64,000 nucleotides of DNA, taken from Meloidogyne chitwoodi (Eukaryota > Nematoda > Chromadorea > Rhabditida > Meloidogynidae). Shown piece after piece: positions 46,901-57,726 of this stretch (positions are counted from its first letter, which is position 1; each line of letters begins with the position of its first letter). The notes under the pieces were generated by a model. The model was not told the origin of the DNA. It worked only from the letters and a program-made list of their open reading frames with translations, and searched no databases. A program made the translations under genes and the position numbers. Location: contig JACZZP010000009.1 of assembly GCA_015183035.1 (NCBI GenBank), forward strand, positions 310,001-374,000, in the 5' to 3' direction.

Positions 46901-49900
46901 TTACTTTTTTGCTGATTTAAGCAGCAAAAATCTAGGAAAGAGAAGCAATAAGATCATTTAATTTCCTTTTGAGGGATGGTAGTGGTAGTATAGTGGATTA
47001 GGGCGCAGTCAAAGAACTAAAAGGGCCAAGGTTCGAATACACCGAGTTTCACCAATTTTTAGAAAGACTTGGAAACGCGTTTTCGACCGTTTTTTCAAAT
47101 ATAATTATTAAAAAAAAATATTTTTTTTTATTTCATCTCCTTTATTTTAATTTTCTTTTAAAGACAGGAATATATAAATCAAAAAATGTATTTTTTCTTG
47201 CGGATTTTGATTTTTATGAAAATAATAATAATGAATTTCCAACATTAAATAAATATAATACAATATCAAGAAAATTAACTAATATTAATTTATTTGATTT
47301 AAATGTAAATTATTCAAATTCTTGTTCTTTTTTAATTGAAAAAAGAAGAAAAGAAGCAAGAACAAATTGTGAAATTTTAAATAATAATAATATTTTATTT
47401 ACATTTAAAAATGTTAATGATATGAATAATTGGAAGCAAATGATTAAAAAGGCGATGTAAGAAGGTTTTTTGTTTTAAGGACCGTGTCCGCAAAAATTTT
47501 GCGGACAAAATTTTTTTTAATTTTTTTAAATTTTTTTTCAGTGAAATTAGTAATCCAAAAGAAGCATCAGTATTAGGACATTCTTTACTTTATAAAACTT
47601 ATAATTGTGTTACTATTTGTTCTTTCTGCCAAAAATTTTTGCTTGGAAAATTTTTTCAGGGTTATCATTGCTCAGGTTTTTTTTTAAATATTTTTTTTTT
47701 GAATTTATTAATAAAAATTTTTATGTTTTTTTTGGGATCGTGTCCGCAAAATTTTTGCGGACAAAATTTTCCTGACTTGAAATTTTTTTTTAATTTATTA
47801 AAAAGGTTGTAATAAAGACTTACATTTTGAATGTACCAAAAAAATTGAATGTTGTTGTTTTTCTTCAAATAAAATGTTAAAAAATGATTTAATAAATTGT
47901 GAAAATTCTTCAAGAATAACTCGTCGTTTATCTTCAATATTTCCACAACAACAACAACAAACATTTAATAAATTAAATGAAAATAATTTAAATATAAATC
48001 AACATTTACAAAATATTAATAATACAATTTTATCTTTAAATTTTTCAACTACAAATGGACACGGAGAAGGAAGAGAAAAAATTATTATTAATAATAATAA
48101 TAATTTTAATACGATTGATTATGTTGGTATTTTTTAATTAAAATTTTTTTGATTATTTTATAATTTTTTTTGTTAGAATTTGGCTTTTTTTTAAATTTTG
48201 TGGCATTTAAAATGCTTAGTTGTGGGTGTATAAGGATAATTAAAAGAGAAGTTTAATATTGCATCGTTAGCTCAGTCGGTAAGGCGACCGATTTTGTGGG
48301 TGTAGGGTGAGGGTTCGAACCCTTTGGGCGACTAACTGGTTTTTCTCTTGTTTTAATTATAAAAATTTGATTTTAAAGAATTTTTTAATTATTTAAATAA
48401 AAATAAAATTTTTTAAATTTTTATTTAAAGAAGAAACGCTACAGCCGTACTTCAAATTGTTCATTATCTGATGTTATAACACTAAATAATGATAATAATG
48501 ACTCTACATCACTTTTGTCTTCTCCTACTCAACAACAAAAATTGCAACAAACTTCTTTTTCAGTACCTTCTACACCTTCAACAAAAATTCCTTTAATTGT
48601 TAGCAGGTTTATTTTTTAAATAAAAATTAATTTTTATTAACTTATTAAATTTAGTAGAATAATGGAAACATTTGAAATTTCGCCAGAAAGACAAAATATC
48701 CCAGAAGAATATCCCTGGTTTTTTGGCCAAATTGGACGCAAAATTGCAAATAATTTGTTGGAAGGAACAGAAGCGGAAACTTTTTTAGTTCGTTGGAGTC
48801 CAGAAAAACATCAATATGTTTTATCATTACAAATTGGTAATGGAATGAAACATATAAAAATTAATTTTGATGAGAATATTAACAGGTTTTTTTTTAATTT
48901 AATTTTTTAAATTATTTTTGGGGTAAAGAAAAATAATTATTAAAATTAAAAAATTTAAGGATCACTTTTTAATCTCAAAAAATTTTTTTAAACAATTTTA
49001 TTTTTTTTTTTTTAGATATTTTTTACACTCTGAAAGATTTTTTGATTCTGTTGTGGTTAGTTTTTTTTAATATTATTTATTAATTTTTTTAGTCAGAAAT
49101 AGGGGTAGACATGTGTTTTCTGAAAATATTCTGATTTTTCGGTTTTTATTCTGATCAGAATTTTATTTATTTTTATTTGGTTCAGAAGATTCTGATTTAT
49201 TTTTATGTCTACCAGAATTCCGGAAATATTCTGATTTAAATTTACTCTGATTCTGAAAAAAATTCTGAAAAAAATCAGAAAAAATTTATAAAAAATCAGA
49301 AAAAAATTCTGAAAAATCAGAATAACAGAATATTAAATTAATTTCTTTTATTTTATAGGATCTTGTCAATTTTTATCGTGAAAATAGTATAAATGAAGGT
49401 TTTCCTGTTGATGCAAAATTAACGTTTATTCCACTCAAATCTGCTATTTTTCGTGCTGAAAGGTCTTTTAGTCGTCCTGACACATCAAAATATTTGACTC
49501 TTATTCCTGGTGATATTATTTATGTTTTGGATACTATTGGGGAAGATAAAGGATGGTGGAAAGGGTCTATTAATGGACAACAGGTTTATTTATTTTTCGA
49601 ATATTCTGATTTTTCAGAATATTCTGTTTTTTATTTTTTTAATTCTGATTTTTATTTTTTTAATTCTGATTTTTATTTTTTTAAAATTCTGATTTTTCAG
49701 AATATTTTTATGTTTTTTATTATTCTGATTTTTTAATGTTTCTGTTTTTTTAATATTTTCTGATTTTCAAATTTTTCTGGTTTTTTCTGAATTCTGATTT
49801 TTATTCTAAAATGTCTGGTTTTTCAGATTTTTACTTTTCAGAATTTTTTCTGTTTTTTCTTATTTCTGATTTTAATCAGAATAAATCTTATTTCTGATCT

Positions 49901-50224
49901 AACTCAGAATTAACCAAAATTCTGATATAACAAGTAAAACTTCAAATTTTCAGAATAACTCAGAAAAATCAGAATATATATATTTTAATAAATAATAATT
50001 TATTTTATTATTTAAAGTGTGGCTATTTTCCCTTTTCTTTTGTAAAACCAGAACAAACAGAACAACAAAAATATTATTCTAATTTAATTAATTTTCCTAA
50101 TAATAATAATCAAAATAATAATTTTATAATAAATAATTCATCAAATAATAATAAGCAACAACAAATTCCTCATTTAACATTTGAAGAAGAACAACAAAAT
50201 GAACAACAAAGAATTTTTATTTAA
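43927..50224 (+). CDS. vav-1: VAV family Rho/Rac guanine-nucleotide exchange factor
   Basis: Sixteen exons give 1012 residues: 43927-44136, 44181-44350, 44598-44829, 45040-45347, 45397-45508, 46036-46122, 46169-46330, 46634-46768, 47164-47456, 47542-47675, 47806-48122, 48431-48606, 48655-48885, 49016-49055, 49359-49583, 50018-50224. Order: calponin-homology domain (about 1-126, ELWQQCIDWIKSTGVLP), acidic region with candidate regulatory tyrosines (DDIYLNL, QEIYESIC), DH exchange domain (about 215-427, LKELLDTEMSYLNGIQ and FLILPFQRITKYHLIL), PH, C1 zinc finger (HSLLYKTYNCVTICSFCQKF then GYHCSGCNKDLHFEC), an Asn/Gln/Ser-rich linker, SH2 (YPWFFGQIGR, ETFLVRW) and SH3 (GWWKGSINGQQCGYFPFSFV). This is the complete VAV layout; only the second SH3 of vertebrate VAVs is absent, as in invertebrates. 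Known members activate Rac/Rho after tyrosine phosphorylation. Introns carry two tRNA-derived elements. Confidence 0.94.
46971..47050 (+). repeat. tRNA-derived element in a vav intron
   Basis: GGTAGTGGTAGTATAGTGGA followed by TTAGGGCGC resembles a D-arm/A-box and GGTTCGAATAC a B-box. The ends do not form an acceptor stem, so it is a degenerate copy. Confidence 0.55.
48222..48365 (+). repeat. tRNA-derived core enclosed by inverted arms, vav intron
   Basis: The core (48261-48333) has TTAGCTCAGTCGGTAAGGCG and GGTTCGAACCC. On the left lies GGATAATTAAAAGAGAAG and on the right TTTTTCTCTTGTTTTAATTA, which are reverse complements with one small gap, so the tRNA-like part sits on a stem. The left flank GGGTGTATAAGGATAATTAA resembles that of the copy at 57634. 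Confidence 0.65.
49585..49990. repeat. TTTTTTAATTCTGATTTTTA repeats in a vav intron
   Basis: The last vav intron consists largely of TTCTGATTTTT units and their complements AAAATCAGAA; the short forward/reverse mix makes many small hairpins. Confidence 0.55.
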
Positions 50225-50326
50225 AAATTTAAAAAATTTAAAATTAAAGATTAATTATAGAAGGTAAATTATTTTAAATTTTTTAGAAGATATTTTAGTA
50301 AAAAAAGCTAATCAACTCTTAACTTG

Positions 50327-50708
50327 CAGTAAAATCCGGATATAGTGACACCTGATTGAATGACATTAACAATCAGAATTTTTTTTAATGTCTGATTTTT
50401 GAATTTTTATTTTTCAGAATATTTCTGATTTTTCAGAATTTTTTTTTTCTGATTTTTTATTTTTCAGAATATTTCTGTTTTTTCAGAATTTTTTTTTTCT
50501 GATTTTTTATTTTTCAGAATATTTCTGATTTTTCAGAATTTTTTTTTTCTGATTTTTTATTTTTCAGAATATTTATGATTTTTCAGAATTTTTTTTTCTG
50601 ATTTTTTTCAGAATATTTCTGATTTTTCAGAATTTTTTTTCTGATTTTTTTTCAGAATTTTTTTAATTTTTATTTAATTTTGGGTGTCACTATAAACGGA
50701 TTTTTGAC
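50327..50708. mobile_element. Inverted-repeat element with pogo-like ends, enclosing a tandem repeat
   Basis: The left end CAGTAAAATCCGGATATAGT continuing GACACC is mirrored by GGTGTCACTATAAACGGATT continuing TTT on the right. Starting with CAGT and reading through TATAGTGACACC recalls pogo/Tigger-type terminal repeats (family knowledge, not searched). The interior is a tandem of about 48 bp units of TTTTTCAGAATATTTCTGAT type, so this is a non-autonomous element or one whose interior was replaced by satellite. Confidence 0.6.
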
Positions 50709-51112
50709 TTTTAAAAAATGATTCTTTAATTATTATTTTTAAAAATTTTATTTAAAAAAATATACATATATCATTTTATTAATGTAAAACAGGCCATTAT
50801 TTATTTTTAATATTTTTTTATTTAATCTCTCTATTATTTCGTGCATTTTCTCTATGCCTTTTTTGTTTCCTCAGTCAGTTGATTTTGTGCCTTGAAATTA
50901 ATTTTTATTAAATTTCTTTAGGGCCTAAATAATGTGAAAAATATATTTTATGTAAATTTATTATATTCTCTCATCAAATATTTTTAACTCTCTGAGTTAT
51001 CCCAACCCCTTTCTTAATTATTTTGGCAATCTCTGAGTTATCCCACTCTGTTAGATTTTAAAAAGGGATGGTATAAGTAGGAGATTACTTTCTAATTAAT
51101 TTGACAACAATT

Positions 51113-51169
51113 AATCTCGTTATAAGTGTATAAGAAGTGTAAGACCGAAAGTGTACTTATAACGAGATT
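51113..51169. repeat. Palindrome with AATCTCGTTATAAG ends
   Basis: AATCTCGTTATAAGTGTA on the left is mirrored by TACTTATAACGAGATT on the right, with about 23 bp between them. It is a near-perfect hairpin. Confidence 0.75.
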
Positions 51170-51657
51170 TTTTTGTTTTTTTAAATATTTTTTTGATTAA
51201 AAAATTTTTTTATTGTAGTATATAAAATATATTTAAATTTATTATTAATTAAATAAATAATAAAGAGAAAAGTTTAATTAAAATAACAAATATATTTAAT
51301 TTTTTTTTTAAAAAGAAGTGAAAAAAAATATTTTTTTTTAATATTTTAAAAACATTTAATTTATTATAATCTGTATTTTTAATAAAAAAGGGTAAAAAAT
51401 TAGAAAAAAATGTCAGACTTTTAATTATAATTTTAAATTAATATCAGAGTTGCCAGATAAAAAATCCGCAAATAAAAAAACTAATTTTTCAGCGCCGCAG
51501 ACTAAAATTTTGTAAATTAATAAACTCTAGTTACCAAAAATTTATTCAGCATTAATATCAAAATTGTTAAATATTTCAAAAAACAAGAAAAATTAGCAAC
51601 TTTTAAAAATACGCATCTTAAAAACCAGGATAAATAAACAGATCTAGCACTCTGCTT

Positions 51658-54600
51658 TTAATATCCTTGACGGCAATTTATTATATTTTTACAAAATTCT
51701 AAAACGTCCTCTTCTTTCGTTATTGATGATAAAAACCCAGTTAAGCTATTAATTATATTATTAAAATAATTAATGCAGAGAAGCCTTTGATTGCACGTCA
51801 TTTGAAATATTCCAATCATATCAATCATAGGCTTAATTAACTGAAATAAAAAATATGAAAAATTATTTTAAATAAATATTGAAGCCTGCCTAAACCGGCT
51901 CTATAAATAATAAGTCGGTACTTTTCCGTTTTGTTGCCAAAAGTCCGCAACTTTTATCCGTAGATTTTTATTTATTTTGAAGGCATAAACTCAACAATTT
52001 TAAATTATAAAATTGTTGAGTTATGCCTTCAAAATAATAAATATAAAAAAGTTACGAACAAAAGTTGCGGATTTTGGCAACAGAACGGAAAAGACCAATA
52101 ATTACTTTTTCCATGATGATAATGCCCTGTTTGCAAAAAGTACACGGTATTTCATTATTTTCCAACATGGCATTGGTAGCAGAACTGAATAAAATAATTA
52201 ATTAATTTTTATTTTGAGTTTAGATGTATTTAACCAATAATTTACTAAAATTTTAAAAAATAGACAATTTATCGGTACTTTTCTGTTATTTTGACAAATG
52301 TCCGCAAGTCTTTATCCGCAAGTAGTAATATTTATTTTTTCATAAAAATAAAAGGATTATTTTGGAGGAATAAAATCAACAAATAACTAATTGCGGAGAC
52401 TTTTGTCAAAATAATAGAAAAAAGTACAGTTATCTTACCCCCAAAAAAATAAAATTAATTCAATTAAAATAAAGCTTAAATTTTACTTTTCCTTCCTTTC
52501 ATAGATGAAACTTGTTAAGTTTAAGTGAACACCATCCTTCATATATTCGCAGAAAATATTTTATCTTCGTCATTTTTTATAAAATATTTTCTTACAAACA
52601 ATTGGGTTGTGCACTTAGACTTGACTAGTTCTCATGGAATATGCGACGAGGGAAAATAAATTATTAAAATTTTTTATTTTGTGACAATTTTACCTAATCT
52701 AATAATTTTAAAATTAAAAAAAAATTACTTATCGGAACATGCTCCAGAAGCTAGATAACATATTGTTTCGTCATCTATGGATAATCTTGCCACCTTGAAA
52801 ACGTTAGCCAGTATGCGTTGCGTATAGATCTGGCAGATTTTAGACTTCTTGCATTCAAAATCATAGATTGCGGACAATGTAAGGTTCACTGTTGTAATAC
52901 TCTGAAAGATTTTATGATAAATGAGAAGATGTTCTTTTATAGTAATTTATGGGTAATAAATAAATATGCTTTGATTATTATTTTTTAAATTAGATTTTGT
53001 CATATTTTTGTTAGAGTTGGTCAAATCGATCGGATTATCCTAACTCGAGATCAGAATCGAAAACAATGAAACATCAAGTCTGGATAATCCCGCCCTATCT
53101 TGATCATAATCAGTGATCGGAAAGTTTCAGTTTCGGAACTAGAACACCAAGTTTGTGTAACTGGTTTGGAACAGGAACATGAAAATTCGAAAAGTTCCAG
53201 TGGAGCCTTTTTAACTTTCCGATAACTAATCATAATCTCAATATTAACTCTACCAAAATTCGAAAACTCAAGGAGGGCCATTTTTAAGCAAGAACGTCAT
53301 TTTATACTTTTTATAATAATCACATTAAAGGGATTCAATATAAAGTGATAATGTATTAGAAGGAATATGGTATATTTAATTATTTTTTTAAATTGTAACA
53401 AACCAGTCTAGACGAGCTCGTGAGGGTCTTGCACGATTTACATTGTGGTGCTAAATACAAAATATTTTAAAAATAAATTTTTAAAATAAAATTTTTATGT
53501 CAGTTTTACTTTTAATTATCTTTTTATAATCTAAATCTGGCAAAAGCGCACTGACCGAATTTTTAAAACATTTTTTCCGAGATTACTAAAGTCTCTTAGA
53601 GTGACTGTGTTAAAGGAACAGTCGAAAAAATTGATTTTTTTCAAATTATTTGATCAATTTTTTAAATTAGTTGAATTTGATTTAAGAATTTTCCCGATCT
53701 CTAGTTAAAGGTCATTAGACTCATTGTCAGAAAAATGACTTGTGGATAGTTGAGTTTAGAGAAATTTTACAACTAGAGCTCGGGAAAATCAAAAACATTC
53801 ACTCCTATACATCGAAACCCAATTCATCGATGAACCAATTGGTCAAATTACTTAAACGGTAAAGTAATAAAACACTCCCAATAGAGCCAAGTTTGTGCAA
53901 AGACAACTGGCCTGGGCCTAAAATGGATAAGTAATATAACTCCCCCATAGAACCTAGTTTGTGCCAGGACCAATAAGAGATTTGACCGAATTGGCAATTG
54001 GACCAATTGGTTCAACGATGAATAGGTTTCGATGTATAGGAGTGAAGCCATCCTAAAATCAATCAAATAATTTGAAAATTATTTTATCACAAGATAACCC
54101 GATTAACACAGTCACTCTCAATATAGACATTTTCAAAAAATATATACTATATAATTTTGCAAATTTTAAAATTAAATTGTTTATTTTTTAGAAAATTTTA
54201 ACGTACTTAAATTAGGGTCCGTTGCTATTAAAATATTGTCTTTTATGGTGCTGATTAAATTAGGTTCATCATCTCTATTCTTTGGCATTTGACTTATAAT
54301 ACTAAAAAAATTTCAATTATTTTTTTATAAATAAAATTTGTGTTAAAATCAAAACCTAATAAATTTAAAAAATATATAAAAATCAATCTCATTATTATAA
54401 AATGCAAATTTAAAAAGTTTTGTGACAGTTACGAGTAAAGTTCCTCTACGAAAGATAGGGAAAGGCTTTGAGGGAAACGGGAAGAGTAAATATGGGGAAC
54501 GGGGAACGAAGAGAGCTAGAAAGGTCAAGGGACGGGGAGAGAACAAAAAAGCCATAGGGAAGGGCCAGGGAAGGGTAGCACGGGGACGGGAGGTACCCAA

Positions 54601-55388
54601 GTTTTATTTGAAAAAGCTGATAATTCAGTTCGGTACAAATGAAAGAAGAAAAATTATTTTAGTAAATTACTCACTTTTCCAATTTTTTTTGCGCAATCAC
54701 AAGTTGTTTCTGTGCTTCCATCATTTGTTGATGCGAAGAAATAAATGCCTTTTGTTTTTTCAAAAAGTTTTGTTGCGCAGCATAATAAGTTTCTTCTTCC
54801 AAGCCATTTTTTAAATTAAGGGATGATTTTTGTTGTTTTAATTCTATAAATTAAATTAATAATTTTATTTGATTTATTTATTTTAATGTTATTTTTAAAA
54901 AAAAATTTTTTATAAAGTTAAGAAAAAACAAATTAAATTAATTTAATTTATTTTTTACAAAATAGAGTTGAGCGCTTTTCTGTATTCCGAGATTACATAT
55001 TTCTCTTCAGAGCGCCTGTGATAAACACCACTCTCTCGTCTGATAAAGACACAGAAAACTGTACAGTTCTGGAAAAGAGCAGGTCATTTGACGTTTCTCT
55101 GACCTCAACTATCCAATGGTCAGTTTTCTGCGTCTTTATCAGACGAGAGAGTGGTGTTTATCACAGGCGCTCTGAAGAGAAATATGTAATCCCGGAATAT
55201 AGAAAAGCGCTCAACTCTATTACAAAATATGTAATTTGTTTAACTTAAAATTTTTTTTTAAAAATATCCGAAATTTTATTTATTTTATTATTTTAAAAAG
55301 TTTAAAATTTATTACCGTTATTAGAATCATCAATTTTTCCAAAAATAGTTGTAAAAAAAATAAAAATTATTATCAAACAACAATTCAT
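51658..55388 (-). CDS. Secreted protein with two saposin-B domains
   Basis: Seven minus-strand exons give 272 residues: 55316-55388, 54675-54843, 54207-54301, 53404-53450, 52729-52901, 52106-52184, 51658-51840. A signal peptide (CCLIIIFIFFTTIFG) is followed by a coiled-coil-like segment (QNFLKKQKAFISSHQQMMEA) and a short linker. Two six-cysteine saposin-B patterns follow. The first has CKSC, then FECKKSKICQ, TICYLASGAC; the second has CTFCK, MTCNQRLLC and EFCKNIINC at the very end. Saposin-like proteins bind or perturb lipids in lysosomes, gut lumen or secretions; nematodes have many. Whether this one is digestive, immune or secreted into a host is not visible. Five of the six introns are enlarged by fold-back insertions, so the gene spans 3.7 kb for 819 coding bases. 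Confidence 0.85.
51912..52099. repeat. Fold-back element in saposin-gene intron 6
   Basis: Arms GTCGGTACTTTTCCGTTTTG and CAGAACGGAAAAGACC are inverted copies, continuing inward through TTGCCAAAAGTCCGCAACTT / AAGTTGCGGATTTTGGCAA. The centre is a perfect hairpin, GGCATAAACTCAACAATTTT / AAATTGTTGAGTTATGCC. Confidence 0.85.
52271..52430. repeat. Related fold-back element in saposin-gene intron 5
   Basis: Arms TCGGTACTTTTCTGTTATTT and AATAATAGAAAAAAGTAC are inverted, continuing with GACAAATGTCCGCAA / TTGCGGAGACTTTTGTC. The outer arms resemble the element in intron 6, so both belong to one family at different ages. Confidence 0.75.
53102..53237. repeat. Imperfect inverted repeat in saposin-gene intron 4
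   Basis: GATCATAATCAGTGATCGGA on the left and TCCGATAACTAATCATAATC on the right are inverted with about five mismatches over 25 bp. The interior is less AT-rich than the surroundings. Confidence 0.5.
53598..54118. mobile_element. 521-bp inverted-repeat element in saposin-gene intron 3
   Basis: The ends AGAGTGACTGTGTTAA and TTAACACAGTCACTCT are perfect inverted repeats. Further inward CACTCCTATACATCGAAACC / GGTTTCGATGTATAGGAGTG and GATGAACCAATTGG / CCAATTGGTTCAACGATG are also inverted. No coding capacity is visible. The base composition is clearly less AT-rich than the host intron, consistent with an inserted non-autonomous DNA transposon. Confidence 0.8.
54430..54605 (+). other. Purine/G-rich tract in saposin-gene intron 2
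   Basis: The plus strand is strongly G and A rich (runs such as GGGGAACGGGGAACG and GGGAAGGGCCAGGGAAGGG), in sharp contrast to its AT-rich surroundings. It gives a spurious plus-strand frame. With several GGG/GGGG runs it could form a G-quadruplex or mark an inserted segment. Confidence 0.55.
54963..55219. mobile_element. hAT-type MITE with 8-bp target-site duplication
   Basis: A 257-bp palindromic element with perfect ends TAGAGTTGAGCGC / GCGCTCAACTCTA and arms of about 100 bp differing at only three positions by eye. It is flanked by TTACAAAA at 54955-54962 and again at 55220-55227. An 8-bp duplication and TAGAG termini fit the hAT superfamily. It lies in intron 1 of the saposin gene. The near-identical arms suggest a recent insertion. 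Confidence 0.88.
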
Positions 55389-55869
55389 ATTTATTTAACT
55401 AATAATTTAAATAAAAATTTTTTTTTCTGAAATTTTTTGAAAAATTAATTAAATTAAAAATGTACCTATAAATATCTAAATTAAAAAAAATTTATACTTA
55501 AAATAAAAAATTTTTTTTTTAATATAATTTTGTAAAAACAATGAATAAGCTAAAAAATGTTAAAATTGGTAAAAATAAAGAAAAAAAAATTTGTTGCTTT
55601 ACAGATGATTAATACAAATTATAAACATTTTTAAAAATATTTAAGAAAAAAATAAAATAATGATTTAATTAATTTTTATTAATTTATTAAAGTGGTTTGA
55701 AAATGAAAGTTTATTTAATTTTTTATTAGTTTTACTCCTTATCTTATATTTTATCTTAATATAAAAGTGAAAAAGGTCAAGGAAATGAAAAGGTCATAGA
55801 TTGAGTGTGTTAGGTGATTTTAATATTTTAAAGAAAGTATATGAGTAAATAAACTTGATTTATTAAAAA

Positions 55870-55939
55870 GTTGGACTGTGGCGCAGTTGGTTGTGCTCTT
55901 GATTTTGATCTTTTCTCCGAGGGTTCGATGCCGTTCAAC
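55870..55939 (+). repeat. tRNA-like sequence with an intact 7-bp acceptor stem
   Basis: GTTGGAC at the start pairs with GTTCAAC at the end (one G-U). A D-arm-like GGCGCAGTTGGTTGTGC and a B-box GGTTCGATGCC lie at tRNA-like spacing. The T-stem pairs poorly and no clear anticodon arm with a U33 is seen, so a functional tRNA is unlikely; it is the most tRNA-like of the eight copies. Confidence 0.5.
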
Positions 55940-56407
55940 GCTTAAACATTTTTCCAGACCATAAATATAATTAATTTTATTTAATATATATTTGTTTCAA
56001 AAAATAATTTTTTTTATTTTAAATTTTTTTTAAAATTATTTTTTTTAATTATTTAAAAACAATTATTTTAATACTTTATAATCACGAACGAACAGTTCTT
56101 TTTTTTATTCCAATTAATTAATACAAAATTCCCCCTTTTTCTTTTTTTTTATTTTCTCTTCTGTCTGAACATTAAAAAAAAAGAATTAATTGTTGCTATG
56201 CCAACTTTGGGTATTTTTAAATAAAAAAGGGTAAATAAAAAAATTGGCAAAATTATAACTTATTTATTTTATTAGAAAAAAATGTCAAAGACCGTTAATT
56301 ATAATTTCACGCAAAAAAGGGTGTAATTTTTCCTTTAAAAGGCGTAAATGTGTTTACTTCGTTTTTTGCCTATAACTCTTTAATAAATTAAATATTCTAG
56401 GTGTTCT

Positions 56408-56615
56408 TGGTATTGCTAAATAGAGAATTAAATTTGCTACAATTTTTACGTTAATTATTAATTTTTGTTTAAAAACAAAAAAAGTTGTTTTTAAAAGAAT
56501 GTTTTTATTTATATGGAAATTGACCAATTAAAAAAAAATTTTTTTGTTTTAAAATTTTTTTTAATTTTTCTTTTTTATAACATTTTGTAGCAGAGATTCT
56601 CCTCTTTCTAATAAT
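56408..56615. repeat. Fold-back element, family 1
   Basis: The left side TTGGTATTGCTAAATAGAGA continues AATTTGCTACAA, and the right side has TTTTGTAGCAGAGATTCTCC continuing TCTTTCTAATA. These are inverted relatives with the GCTACAA core of the copies at 1144 and 25205. Confidence 0.5.
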
Positions 56616-57633
56616 TTTTAAAAAGTTTCATAATTATTATTTGTGCAAGAGATATGGGAGATTTAGTGTTTTTAGTCGGTTGCGTTGAGGTCTTTGCAGA
56701 AGTAAAAAATTCGAATTTTTTTATTTTTTAAAAAATTTTGAATTTTTTTGTTAATTAATTAGTTAACATTATAAGTGATATAAATTTAAAAGTTTATAAT
56801 TTTAGCTTCTTTTTTGACAGTTTTATAAGGCTCCGTGTTCGAACAGCTTTGCGTTTAAAGCTCTCCTCTGTTCTTTTGATTTTTCCAATTAAAAAAAAAA
56901 TTTTTTTTTTAATTTTTTCTAATACTAAAAAAAAATATTCTACTTTATTTAAAAATTAAAAAAAAAATTTTTTGAAAAGAGTAATATTCATTGAGTTACA
57001 AGGAAAGAGACTCTAATGAACCTTTTTACTTTTTTACGGCCAACTTAAGTTGTTAAGTAATTAATTTATTTTTTAATTCAAAAAGGAACGGTTGCTATGT
57101 GTTTTTAATAAAAATAATAAATAAATAAATTTATATTTACGTATAATTCATTTAATATTCTTTTAATCACACGTGATAGGCAAAATATTTATTTTTTTAT
57201 TATTATTTTTTGCCTTGAAAAATTTTAAAAAATTCAATTTTTTTAGTGTTTTGAACATTTTTCCATTTATTTTATTTATTTTTGTAAAATTCCCACAAAA
57301 ATATAAAAATAAATTTATTTGTTTATTTTTAGTAATGTTAATTTACTCACGAACACAAATTCAATTTTCCATAAAAAATTGACTTTTTGGTGAAATATAT
57401 TTTTAATTAAATTTTTTATTTATTTTAAGATTAAGATTTGTTTACTAACTAGTAAAAATCTTTTTGAAAAAAATTGAAAAAAATGTTGCGAATAAATGGG
57501 CTTTCCACTCTCATTCTTAAGAATAAAATATAATTTTTAAAAACACCCCTAAATATTTTAAGAGAGATCGCTGTTAGCAGTTAAAATGCTTATGTGTGGA
57601 TTTAAGATAAATAAAAGAGAAAGTAAAAAGCAG

Positions 57634-57726
57634 CGCACCGGTGGCTCAGTGGTAGCGCGACCAATTATGTGTGGGAAAAGCCTAGATTGCACTGGGAAGC
57701 ACCGGTTCGATGCCTTCCGGTTACTA
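57634..57726 (+). repeat. tRNA-derived element with inverted flanking arms
   Basis: The core has GGTGGCTCAGTGGTAGCGCG and GGTTCGATGCC, with ACCGG/CCGGT closing the ends. Left flank ATAAAAGAGAAAGTAAAAAG and right flank CTTTTACTTTTCTCTC are reverse complements, as in the vav intron copy (48222-48365). The interval between the boxes is longer than in a tRNA. Confidence 0.6.

Larger units (their letters stand above)
50225..51657. other. Convergent intergenic spacer
   Basis: Between the vav stop and the 3' end of the minus-strand saposin gene. It contains a pogo-like inverted-repeat element (50327-50708), a CTCGTTATAAG palindrome (51113-51169), CTCTGAGTTATCCCA words near 50990-51045, and AT-rich sequence. 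No coding signal was seen. Confidence 0.55.

Noticed and set aside
48261..48333. Functional tRNA gene
   Set aside because: A- and B-boxes are good, but only a weak acceptor stem with wobbles and no proper anticodon loop can be drawn; it belongs to the dispersed tRNA-derived family.
54422..54814. Plus-strand Lys/Arg/Gly-rich open frame
   Set aside because: Formed by the purine-rich tract in a minus-strand intron and running antisense over saposin exon 2.
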